Shown: positions 1-5,492 of the stretch, one piece after another
Layout of the letters: each line of letters opens with the position of its first letter
Numbering within the stretch: the stretch's first letter is position 1
NCBI GenBank assembly: GCA_021790695.1
Contig: JAJYGJ010000017.1
Span: 1 to 23,814, forward strand
Source of the DNA: Nitrospirota bacterium
GTDB taxonomy: Bacteria; Nitrospirota; Thermodesulfovibrionia; Thermodesulfovibrionales; JdFR-88
Reading direction: 5' to 3'
DNA length: 23,814 nt
Program-made: the position numbers and the translations under genes
Notes under the pieces: generated by a model
The model's database searches: none
Told to the model about the DNA's origin: nothing
What the model saw: only the letters and a program-made list of their open reading frames with translations

Positions 1-189
1 GAGAGGCTGGGCATAACGATGGACAAGGTGGCGGTGAACATAGACAGGCTCGGGAACACCTCGGCCGCCTCGATCCCCATAGCCCTGGACGAGTCTGTAA
101 GGTCGGGCAGGGTGAAAAGCGGCGATTACGTCCTGCTGGAGGCCTTCGGAGGAGGGCTCACCTGGGCTTCGGCCCTCCTCAAGTTGTAG
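1..189 (+). CDS. fabH: 3-oxoacyl-ACP synthase III (FabH), C-terminal fragment
   Basis: This is the last 62 codons of a gene that begins before the window, ending in TAG. FabH is the cytosolic condensing enzyme that starts type II fatty acid synthesis by joining acetyl-CoA (or another short acyl-CoA) to malonyl-ACP. The visible part carries two hallmarks of the family C-terminus: the active-site Asn region NTSAASIPIAL, and the closing FGGGLTWAS glycine-rich motif in the last dozen residues. The catalytic Cys and His lie outside the window. The gene faces the convergent slipin gene, and a short inverted-repeat element begins at its stop codon. The family call is secure; substrate preference cannot be judged from this fragment. 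Confidence 0.93.
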   Translation, partial: ERLGITMDKVAVNIDRLGNTSAASIPIALDESVRSGRVKSGDYVLLEAFGGGLTWASALLKL

Positions 190-258
190 AAACTGCCTGA
201 AAATCGCTTCCGGCGATTTCCCCTCTCTTTCGCTTCAGATCAATTTTGAGATAGGTTC
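189..258. repeat. Short inverted-repeat element abutting the fabH stop codon
   Basis: The left end GAAACTGCCTGAAAATCGC (189-207) and the reverse complement of the right end (241-258, GAACCTATCTCAAAATTG) are imperfect inverted repeats. Both resemble the ends of elements at 3721-3797, 4322-4350 and 19156-19326. The G of the fabH TAG stop is the first base of the repeat. Inside, AAATCGC (201-207) and GCGATTT (213-219) form a 7-bp hairpin with a 5-base loop. It may act as a weak terminator between the convergent genes, although no long T-run follows. Confidence 0.55.
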
Positions 259-268
259 CCAGCCCTCT

Positions 269-1039
269 TTATCCCTTTTTGGCCATCTCGTAGAACGGCT
301 TCAATATGTCCACCGGGAGGGGGAATACGATCGTCGAGTTCTTTTCGGTCGCGATCTCCGCCAGGGTCTGAAGGTACCTTAGCTGGAGCGTTATCGGGTT
401 CCTGGACATGATGTCGGCCGCCTCGGAAAGCCTCTGTGAGGCCTGGAATTCTCCTTCCGCGTTGATGACCTTTCCTCTTCTTTCCCTTTCCGCCTCGGCC
501 TGCCTGGCGATGGCGCGCAGCATCTCCTGCGGGATATCCACGTTCTTGACCTCCACGGCCGTCACCTTTATCCCCCATGGTTCCGTCTGGGTGTCTATCA
601 CCTTCTGCAGGGCGGCGTTCAGTTCCTCGCGCTTTGCAAGCAGGTCGTCAAGCTGGCTCTGCCCCAGGTTGCTCCGCAGGCTCGTCTGGGCTATCTGGCT
701 CGTGGCGAAATAGAAATCCTCCACGTCCGTTATCGCCTTGATCGGCTCCACCACCCTGAAATAGACTACGGCGGTCACCTTCACCGTGATGTTGTCCTTG
801 GTGATGATGTCCTGGGAGGGCACGTCCATGGTGACCGTCCTTAAGCTCACGCGCACAAGCCTGTCAATTATCGGCCATATGAGGACCACGCCCGGACCTT
901 TTACGGGTATGACCCTTCCCAGCCTGAAGACGACCCCGCGCTCGTACTCCTTCAGTATCTTTATCGCAGCCGAAAGAAAATAAAGGACGAAGATCACGAC
1001 GGCGATTAACCCGAAGACCGATGTAGTGATCACATTCAT
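269..1039 (-). CDS. Slipin / stomatin-like SPFH-domain membrane protein
   Basis: This 256-residue protein has one N-terminal membrane anchor (about residues 5-28) followed by an SPFH/Band-7 domain (about 28-190). The stretch ERGVVFRLGRV leads into a proline-rich GPGVVLIWP segment typical of slipins, and an Ala/Glu/Arg-rich helix follows (about 180-215). Such proteins form membrane-associated oligomers thought to organise lipid microdomains. Its ATG overlaps the TAA of the upstream NfeD protease by one base (TAATG), so the two are translated together. In the archaeal PH1510/PH1511 pair, the NfeD protease cleaves the stomatin in a hydrophobic C-terminal stretch; the equivalent here would be the segment around IVFPLPVDIL (residues 237-246). 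The family call is firm; the cleavage site is inferred. Confidence 0.92.
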   Translation of the reverse strand: MNVITTSVFGLIAVVIFVLYFLSAAIKILKEYERGVVFRLGRVIPVKGPGVVLIWPIIDRLVRVSLRTVTMDVPSQDIITKDNITVKVTAVVYFRVVEPIKAITDVEDFYFATSQIAQTSLRSNLGQSQLDDLLAKREELNAALQKVIDTQTEPWGIKVTAVEVKNVDIPQEMLRAIARQAEAERERRGKVINAEGEFQASQRLSEAADIMSRNPITLQLRYLQTLAEIATEKNSTIVFPLPVDILKPFYEMAKKG

Positions 1040-2355
1040 TAGACTTCCTCCTCGGTTCTTTTTTGAGCCTTTCTTACCTTGAGCCGGAGCCCTTCCATCT
1101 CCAGCACCTCTATCTTTTCCCCTTGCCCGATCTGCTCATCGGACCAGGCCGACCAAAGCTCCCCATGGACACGCACCGTTCCCTGGGTGTGCACCGGCGT
1201 GAGGGTTACCCCGATTGCGCCCTTAAGCCCCTCAACACCCGTGACCGGTTTTCTCCTTCTTGCCTTTACCACGAGTCTTACGGTGAAAAAGAAGAAAAGC
1301 GCCGTGATGAGCACCGCCGGCACAATGACCGACAGGGAAAGCGTCTGAAAAGGCGCCCCTTTCTCGAAGAGCATCAGGGAGCCCAGTATCATCGAGGCTA
1401 TGCCGCCCAGGGTAAGCGCCCCGTGCGAGGCCAGCTTCACGTCAAGCACGAACATGATTATGGCGAGAATGATCAAAAGAAGGCCGGCGAAATTCACGGG
1501 CAGCATCTGGAAGGAGTAAAACGCCACGATAAGCGATATCGCGCCCATGACGCCCGGCACAATGGCGCCGGGGCTCAATATCTCAAAGAAAATCCCGTAG
1601 AAACCGAGCAGCAATAATATATAGGCCACGTCCGGATCGCTGAGCAGGGATAGCACCCTCAGTCTGAGGCTCATCGGGCGCATGATGATCTCCGCGCCCC
1701 GGGTCCTTATCACCCTTGGGCCCGCGGCCGTGACGGTCTTCCAGCCGTCCAGTTTTTTCACGAGGGCCGGAAGGTCCGGCGCGATCAGGTTTATCACGCC
1801 GTTTTCAAGCGCCTCGGAAGCGGTGGAGGATATGCTTTTTCTTACGGCCTGCTCCGCCCACGCCTGGTTTCTGCCCCTCAGTTCGGCGATGGACCTTATA
1901 TAGGCCGCCGCGTCGTTTGTCACCTTCTCCTGCATCGTCTTGCCCAGATGCCCGCCGATTTCCACTGGATGGGCCGCGCCTATGTTGGTCTCGGGGGCCA
2001 TGGCCGCCACGTGCGAGGCAAGCGTTATGAACACCCCCGCGGAGGCCGCCCTTGCCCCGCTGGGGGCCACGTAGGTCACAAAGGGAACGGCGCTCCGGCC
2101 GATGGCCTTGATTATCATGCGCATTGACTTATCGAGCCCGCCCGGCGTGTCCAGCTCCAATATGAGCGCCTGGGCGCCCCGTTCATTGGCATACGCGATA
2201 TTGCCGTCTATATACTGGGCGGCGACGGGATTTATGACGCCGTTATAGACGATCACGATGACTTCATTGTGTTTGTCTTGCGCCCGCGCTTGTGGAAGCA
2301 ATGAAAAGACAAGACAGACCAGTGCGACAAAGGCCTTTTTCCCCTTCATACGCAT
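1039..2355 (-). CDS. NfeD-family membrane serine protease (ClpP-class)
   Basis: This 438-residue protein starts with a signal peptide (cleavage likely after ARA, residue 25). A ClpP/crotonase-type protease domain follows (about 30-225), with Ser105 in the AASAG motif and Lys144 as the probable Ser-Lys dyad. ELDTPGG (67-73) is the conserved oxyanion-side strand. A block of about four to five membrane helices (about 243-370) and a C-terminal OB-fold NfeD domain (about 375-430) complete the long NfeD form. It is expected to cleave the slipin encoded immediately downstream, with which it overlaps by one base. A second in-frame ATG at 2349 is an alternative start; neither has a clear Shine-Dalgarno sequence. 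A promoter at 2524-2552 could drive the unit through the small ORF just upstream. Confidence 0.9.
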   Translation of the reverse strand: MRMKGKKAFVALVCLVFSLLPQARAQDKHNEVIVIVYNGVINPVAAQYIDGNIAYANERGAQALILELDTPGGLDKSMRMIIKAIGRSAVPFVTYVAPSGARAASAGVFITLASHVAAMAPETNIGAAHPVEIGGHLGKTMQEKVTNDAAAYIRSIAELRGRNQAWAEQAVRKSISSTASEALENGVINLIAPDLPALVKKLDGWKTVTAAGPRVIRTRGAEIIMRPMSLRLRVLSLLSDPDVAYILLLLGFYGIFFEILSPGAIVPGVMGAISLIVAFYSFQMLPVNFAGLLLIILAIIMFVLDVKLASHGALTLGGIASMILGSLMLFEKGAPFQTLSLSVIVPAVLITALFFFFTVRLVVKARRRKPVTGVEGLKGAIGVTLTPVHTQGTVRVHGELWSAWSDEQIGQGEKIEVLEMEGLRLKVRKAQKRTEEEV

Positions 2356-2382
2356 TATTGTATATTATTTTTGTTTTATCTT

Positions 2383-2517
2383 TTATGAAGGTTCAGGTTT
2401 ACAGATGGGACAGAAGGGTTCCCCCTGGTCCAGGGGGCAAATGTGCTCTCAGCCGTGGCACAGGCATTTCTCCTGCTCTTCCCCGCAAACAGGGCATATG
2501 ACCGTCTTCGCATCCAT
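2383..2517 (-). CDS. Cys-rich mini-protein with in-frame TGA (putative selenoprotein, or broken gene)
   Basis: I do not recognise a family. From ATG at 2517 the frame reads 22 codons, with Cys at 8, 11, 18 and 20 (CPVCGEEQEKCLC), then TGA at 2451-2449. Without a frame change it continues 21 codons to TAA at 2385-2383, with Cys at 27, 36 and 39 (CPLDQGEPFCPIC). The two halves look like paired zinc knuckles: a CP-containing start, and a second Cys pair 9-10 residues later. A random continuation past a true stop would not be expected to repeat this pattern. Three readings are open: UGA decoded as selenocysteine at position 23, a recent nonsense mutation, or a real 22-residue peptide. It sits 27 bp upstream of nfeD in the same direction. 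Confidence 0.45.
2421..2437 (-). other. Hairpin resembling a bacterial SECIS element
   Basis: On the minus strand the transcript can fold CCCCCU-GGACC-AGGGGG, a 6-bp stem with a 5-base loop whose first two bases are G. The loop starts 17 bases after the in-frame UGA at 2451-2449. As I recall it, the bacterial SECIS pattern is a hairpin inside the coding region a short distance past UGA with a G at the start of a small apical loop, and this fits. The DNA itself is a near-perfect palindrome, so chance or another role is possible. Confidence 0.3.
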
Positions 2518-2523
2518 GGAAAA

Positions 2524-2552
2524 ATTATAATTTCGCGGCTGCGGAAATTCAA
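2524..2552 (-). promoter_or_regulatory. Sigma70-type promoter, probably leaderless, for the mini-ORF / nfeD / slipin unit
   Basis: On the minus strand TTGAAT (2552-2547) and a perfect TATAAT (2529-2524) are separated by 17 bases, the optimal sigma70 spacing. Only six bases (TTTTCC) lie between TATAAT and the ATG at 2517-2515, so transcription would begin at or next to the A of that ATG. There is no room for a Shine-Dalgarno site. The same promoter would supply nfeD, 160 bp downstream. Confidence 0.6.
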
Positions 2553-2588
2553 GTGCCGCCCCCCACGGACGAGGGCCTGCATAAGATT

Positions 2589-2616
2589 TGCGGGGCAGGC
2601 ATCTGTCTGCCCCGCA
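2589..2616. repeat. Perfect 10-bp inverted repeat (REP-like palindrome)
   Basis: TGCGGGGCAG (2589-2598) and CTGCCCCGCA (2607-2616) are exact reverse complements separated by 8 bases. The palindrome lies between the divergent promoter of the nfeD unit and the radical-SAM gene. No T-run follows on either strand, so it is not an obvious terminator. It may be a dispersed palindrome or an operator. Confidence 0.5.
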
Positions 2617-2680
2617 TTGGTGACGCAGTCCCCGATAATGCGATACGGACCGGACACGCGGTGTTAAAATAAGTAATAAC

Positions 2681-3721
2681 ATGAAAGAAGCGATGTTTTA
2701 TGAGGTTATCGGGGGCGGCGCGGTCCGCTGCCTTCTCTGCGCTCACGGCTGCATCATAGGGGAGGGCAAGAGGGGCATATGCGCGGTCAGGGAAAACAGG
2801 GGCGGCAGGCTCTACACGCTTGTTTACGGCAAGCTGGTCGCCATGAACGTCGATCCCATAGAGAAGAAACCCCTTTTCCATTTCCTGCCCGGTTCGCGCA
2901 CGCTCTCCATAGCGGCCGCGGGATGCAATTTCAGATGCGAGCACTGCCAGAACTACGAGATATCCCAGTTTCCGAGGGAGAGGCCGGACGTGGAAATCCC
3001 CGGCGCAAGGACCACTCCCGAGACCATCGTCAGGATGGCGATAGAGAGGGGCTGCCGCAGCATTTCCTATACATATACGGAGCCGACCATCTTCCTGGAG
3101 TTCGTCCTCGACTGCGCCCGTCTCGCCCGCGAAAACGGCATTAAAAACGTTTTTGTCAGCAACGGTTTCATGACCGCCGGCAGCGCCGCCGCGGCGGCCG
3201 CCTGCCTGGACGCGAACAACATTGACTTGAAAGGCGGCGAGCGTTTCTACAGGGACGTCTGCCACGCCAGGGCGGCCCCCGTGAAGGAAACGATAAGACT
3301 CATGAGGGAAAAAGGCGTATGGGTGGAGGTTACCACGCTGCTCATTCCCGGCCTTAACGATTCCCCGGAAACCCTGGGGGAGCTCGCCCGCTTCATCAGT
3401 TCGGTTGACCCTTTCATCCCCTGGCACGTCTCCCGGTTTCATCCGGCCTACAAGCTCCTGGACAGGTCTCCCACGCCCACGGCCGTTGTGAGAGCGGCCA
3501 GGGAAACAGGATTGGAGGCGGGGCTGAAACACGTCTATGTCGGCAACATCCCGGACGGCACCGGAGAAGACACCTTTTGCCCTTCCTGCGGGGCAAAAAT
3601 CATTTCGAGGAACGGCTATCTCGTAAGCGGCATGATGCTCGATGAAAATGGCGCGTGTCCCGTCTGCTCCGGCAGTGTTCGTGGCGTTTGGGACTCCGGA
3701 GGGGAACAGGGGCCTGATTAG
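2681..3721 (+). CDS. amrS: AmmeMemoRadiSam system radical SAM enzyme (AmrS)
   Basis: This 346-residue protein has an N-terminal Cys cluster (17, 20, 24, 34). The radical-SAM CxxxCxxC motif follows (Cys82, Cys86, Cys89 in CNFRCEHC), which binds the [4Fe-4S] cluster that cleaves SAM. Further family marks are YTYTEPTIF, NNIDLKG and WHVSRFHPAYK. The C-terminus is a zinc-ribbon-like tail (CPSC at 300-303 and CPVC at 326-329). The family is usually found with AMMECR1 and MEMO-type proteins; neither is in this window, so its partners are elsewhere. The product of the reaction is not something the sequence shows. The start has no clear ribosome site; a second in-frame Met lies four codons later. A repeat element starts at its TAG. 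Confidence 0.9.
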   Translation: MKEAMFYEVIGGGAVRCLLCAHGCIIGEGKRGICAVRENRGGRLYTLVYGKLVAMNVDPIEKKPLFHFLPGSRTLSIAAAGCNFRCEHCQNYEISQFPRERPDVEIPGARTTPETIVRMAIERGCRSISYTYTEPTIFLEFVLDCARLARENGIKNVFVSNGFMTAGSAAAAAACLDANNIDLKGGERFYRDVCHARAAPVKETIRLMREKGVWVEVTTLLIPGLNDSPETLGELARFISSVDPFIPWHVSRFHPAYKLLDRSPTPTAVVRAARETGLEAGLKHVYVGNIPDGTGEDTFCPSCGAKIISRNGYLVSGMMLDENGACPVCSGSVRGVWDSGGEQGPD

Positions 3722-3797
3722 AACCCGTTTACGACGCCGTATGCCTTGAGTTTGAGCCTCTTGCAGCCGGGGAAAAAAGCGATTTTGAGACAGGTTC
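3721..3797. repeat. Short inverted-repeat element abutting the amrS stop codon
   Basis: The left end GAACCCGTTTACGACGCC begins at the last base of the amrS TAG. The right end GCGATTTTGAGACAGGTTC (3779-3797) reads GAACCTGTCTCAAAATCGC in reverse complement. The right end is identical over GATTTTGAGACAGGTTCCAATCT to the copy at 19310-19332. The left end is more diverged, matching mainly over GAACC-GT. The interior of about 40 bases shows no coding signal. Confidence 0.5.
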
Positions 3798-3887
3798 CAA
3801 TCTCCCTGAAATAAAATAGACATACTCTGGAGGAAGAATGATGCCCGCGGGGAACCAGGTGGAAACCAATTTTCTGATGTTTTGATG

Positions 3888-3893
3888 TATAAT
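3888..3893 (+). promoter_or_regulatory. Candidate -10 box for the XRE regulator gene
   Basis: A perfect TATAAT lies 54 bases upstream of the XRE start codon. I see no convincing -35 hexamer at the right spacing, so the promoter may be weak or regulated. The short leader after it contains GCTGCC and GGCAGC arms that could form a small hairpin around 3897-3921. Confidence 0.4.
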
Positions 3894-3946
3894 AGTGCTG
3901 CCGGACTTCGGAAGGGCAGCGGGAAAGCCGGCTCCAAGGGAGATCG

Positions 3947-4321
3947 ATGTTCAAGAACGAAAAGGCCATAGGCGAGTTGATCAGGCAGATGAGGAAGTCT
4001 TCCGGAATGTCCCAGATGCAGCTTGCGGACAGGATAGGGGTTTCCTACCAGCAGGTGCAGAAGTACGAAAAAGGAATAAACAAGCTGAGCCTTTCGAGGC
4101 TGAAGCAGATATCGGGCGCATTGGAAGTGCCCGTAAGCATGTTCCTGGACGAGGAAGAGCCGCTCCGGGTCGGACAGCCGAAGGCGATGCACACCGGACT
4201 TTTAAACGATGAGGCCAAACTGCTGATGCTCTACAGAAGGCTGCACAGCAAGAAGCTCAAGCACGGTTTCATAGAGATGCTCGAAGACGTCGTGCGGATT
4301 TCAAACGGTAAAAAGGGTTAA
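3947..4321 (+). CDS. XRE-family helix-turn-helix transcriptional regulator
   Basis: This 124-residue cytosolic DNA-binding protein has a Cro/C1-type HTH at about residues 9-64. The scaffold is IGELIRQMRKSSGMSQMQLA, then the recognition region around VSYQQVQKYEKG, then LSLSRLKQISGALEVPVSMF. The C-terminal 50 residues are helical and charged, probably for dimerisation or ligand sensing. The start is supported by GGGAG five bases before ATG and by a TATAAT at 3888. The gene stands alone between the radical-SAM gene and the convergent rimI, so its targets cannot be read from context. The TAA stop directly abuts a short inverted repeat shared with the rimI 3' end. Confidence 0.88.
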   Translation: MFKNEKAIGELIRQMRKSSGMSQMQLADRIGVSYQQVQKYEKGINKLSLSRLKQISGALEVPVSMFLDEEEPLRVGQPKAMHTGLLNDEAKLLMLYRRLHSKKLKHGFIEMLEDVVRISNGKKG

Positions 4322-4350
4322 GGACCTGTCTCGAAATTGAACAGGCTCTA
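4322..4350. repeat. Back-to-back inverted-repeat ends between XRE and rimI stops
   Basis: GGACCTGTCTCGAAATTG begins at the base after the XRE TAA. On the other strand GAGCCTGTTCAATTTCGAGACAGG begins at the last base of the second rimI TAG (4350-4348). These are both end sequences of the repeat family, with no interior between them. The element therefore fits exactly between two convergent stop codons and forms a short hairpin (CCTGT/ACAGG arms). Confidence 0.5.
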
Positions 4351-4386
4351 AAGCTCCCTGGACATCAAAACGGCGTCTTCAAAAGG
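4348..4386 (-). other. In-frame continuation of rimI beyond an internal TAG
   Basis: After the TAG at 4389-4387 the same frame reads PFEDAVLMSREL and then TAG at 4350-4348. RimI proteins normally end with an aromatic pair, a few residues, then an EDA-(hydrophobic)-M motif, so this is the expected C-terminus of the enzyme. The repeat element that abuts stop codons elsewhere in the window starts at this second TAG. That supports 4348-4350 as the original stop. Confidence 0.7.
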
Positions 4387-4797
4387 CTACGTGTAGTAGA
4401 ATTTCCTCCTGCCGGTTTCGCGGAAACCAAGCTTTTCATAGAGGCCCCTGGCGCCCGTGTTGGAGGCGCGCACTTCCAGGTAGACTATCGTGCATCGCCT
4501 GTGCCTGAGCATATCCAGGACCAGTTCCATCAGATGGGTGCCTATTTTTTTCCGGGTGTGCTGCGGATGGACGGTCAGGTTCAGCACGTGCCCCTCGTTA
4601 AACCGGTAATTGGCTATTATGTAACCCGCCACCGCCCCGCCCAGCATGGCGACAAGGGCGATTGAGTAGGGGTTATATATCTCGTTTTTAAAAGAGACCG
4701 GGGACCACGGTGTGCTGTATGACTTCCTCTCGATGGCGAGTATCTCGTCCAGATGACGGCTGCCCATCTGCTCTATTACGAGTTCCTCGACCTTCAT
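4387..4797 (-). CDS. rimI: RimI-like ribosomal protein S18 alanine N-acetyltransferase, cut short by TAG
   Basis: This 136-residue GNAT-fold protein would acetylate the N-terminal Ala of ribosomal protein S18. The family scaffold is clear: PWSPVSFKNEI near residue 30, VLNLTVHPQ, YLEVRASN with the catalytic-type Glu, GLYEKLGF with the conserved Tyr, and RRKFYY at the end. Two things are odd. The acetyl-CoA loop reads TRKKIG where E. coli RimI has QRQGLG, so the first Gly is Lys. Translation also stops at TAG (4389-4387), although the normal RimI tail continues in frame to a second TAG at 4350-4348, which would give 149 residues. The ATG overlaps the tsaB TGA (ATGA), the usual tsaB-rimI arrangement. 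Decay, readthrough or a base error are all possible. Confidence 0.85.
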   Translation of the reverse strand: MKVEELVIEQMGSRHLDEILAIERKSYSTPWSPVSFKNEIYNPYSIALVAMLGGAVAGYIIANYRFNEGHVLNLTVHPQHTRKKIGTHLMELVLDMLRHRRCTIVYLEVRASNTGARGLYEKLGFRETGRRKFYYT

Positions 4798-5492
4798 TTC
4801 ATCTCCGCCTCGGATTTCCTGATATATAAAGGCACAAGCCGCGCCGGGTCGGCAAAACGGTCCTCCGCCGCCATCCTGGCCCCCAGATAGGCCACACAGG
4901 CCGCGCCGGGCGTGACCTCCGGAGGCGCGAAGAGGGCCTTTTCCCCAAGTCCGGCGGAAAAGCGCTCCCGGTAAATCCGCGCGCCTTCGCCCAATAGGAT
5001 GATTTTATCACGTTCCGGCCCGCAGACCCCGGCCGCGGCCCGGATCCATCCCTCGGGCGAAAGGACCGATTCCGGGACCAGCCGGCAAAACCCGTTGCCG
5101 CTCCATGCGAAAATGCCCCCGTAAAGTTCGCCCCTTCTCGCGTCCAGAAGCGGGCAGACCGGCGCCGAACTGAAAGGCAGACGCCACGCAAACGCCTCCA
5201 GCGTCGGCACGGCCACCACTTTTTTACCCGGGAAGGCATAGGCTATGCCCTTTACAAGGCCGAATCCCACGCGAAGACCCGTGAAAGAGCCGGGGCCGGC
5301 GGATATGGCCAGCAGTTCTATCTGCCCTATATCAAGCCCGGTCTGCGTGAGCAGGTAGTCAAGCGCCGGCAGGAGCCGTTCCGAGTACGTGGTCCTCACG
5401 TTCAACCTGATTTCGGCAAGCATGGAGCCCTCCGCCCCGGTAATGGCGACCCCGCCCTGCATCGTCGCGGTCTCAACCCCCAGTGTTATCAA
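4794..5492 (-). CDS. tsaB: tRNA t6A37 threonylcarbamoyltransferase complex subunit TsaB
   Basis: This 232-residue ASKHA-fold protein is the scaffold partner of TsaD in making t6A at position 37 of ANN-decoding tRNAs. Family marks are the N-terminal strand ITLGVETAT, the segment AISAGPGSFTGLRVG (about residues 60-75), KVVAVPTLEAFA and LLDARRGELYGG. I chose TTG at 5492-5490 as the start. It gives the expected TsaB N-terminus, has GGGAGG a few bases upstream, and overlaps the MFS gene TGA by four bases (TTGA). The frame stays open much further upstream, but that part only runs antiparallel inside the MFS gene in another frame. It overlaps rimI by ATGA, so MFS, tsaB and rimI form one coupled unit. 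Confidence 0.92.
   Translation of the reverse strand: MITLGVETATMQGGVAITGAEGSMLAEIRLNVRTTYSERLLPALDYLLTQTGLDIGQIELLAISAGPGSFTGLRVGFGLVKGIAYAFPGKKVVAVPTLEAFAWRLPFSSAPVCPLLDARRGELYGGIFAWSGNGFCRLVPESVLSPEGWIRAAAGVCGPERDKIILLGEGARIYRERFSAGLGEKALFAPPEVTPGAACVAYLGARMAAEDRFADPARLVPLYIRKSEAEMK

Noticed and set aside
2376..2682. Longer minus-strand frames reaching upstream of the Cys-rich mini-ORF.
   Set aside because: The upstream part crosses the palindrome at 2589-2616 and the promoter at 2524-2552, and has no coding character. ATG at 2517 is the better start.
3838..3885. A 15-codon frame (MMPAGNQVETNFLMF) with a good GGAGG site upstream of the XRE gene.
   Set aside because: It lies upstream of the best -10 box (3888), so it would not be on the XRE transcript, and there is no other support.
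2549..4192. A 547-codon minus-strand frame opposite amrS and the XRE gene.
   Set aside because: It runs across two real plus-strand genes and their intergenic gap, and its product is low-complexity with no family features.
2383..4389. The idea that the organism reads TGA or TAG as sense throughout.
   Set aside because: TGA ends tsaB, the MFS gene, the kinase and the C39 gene, and TAG ends fabH, amrS and the SurA-like gene, all at the expected family lengths.
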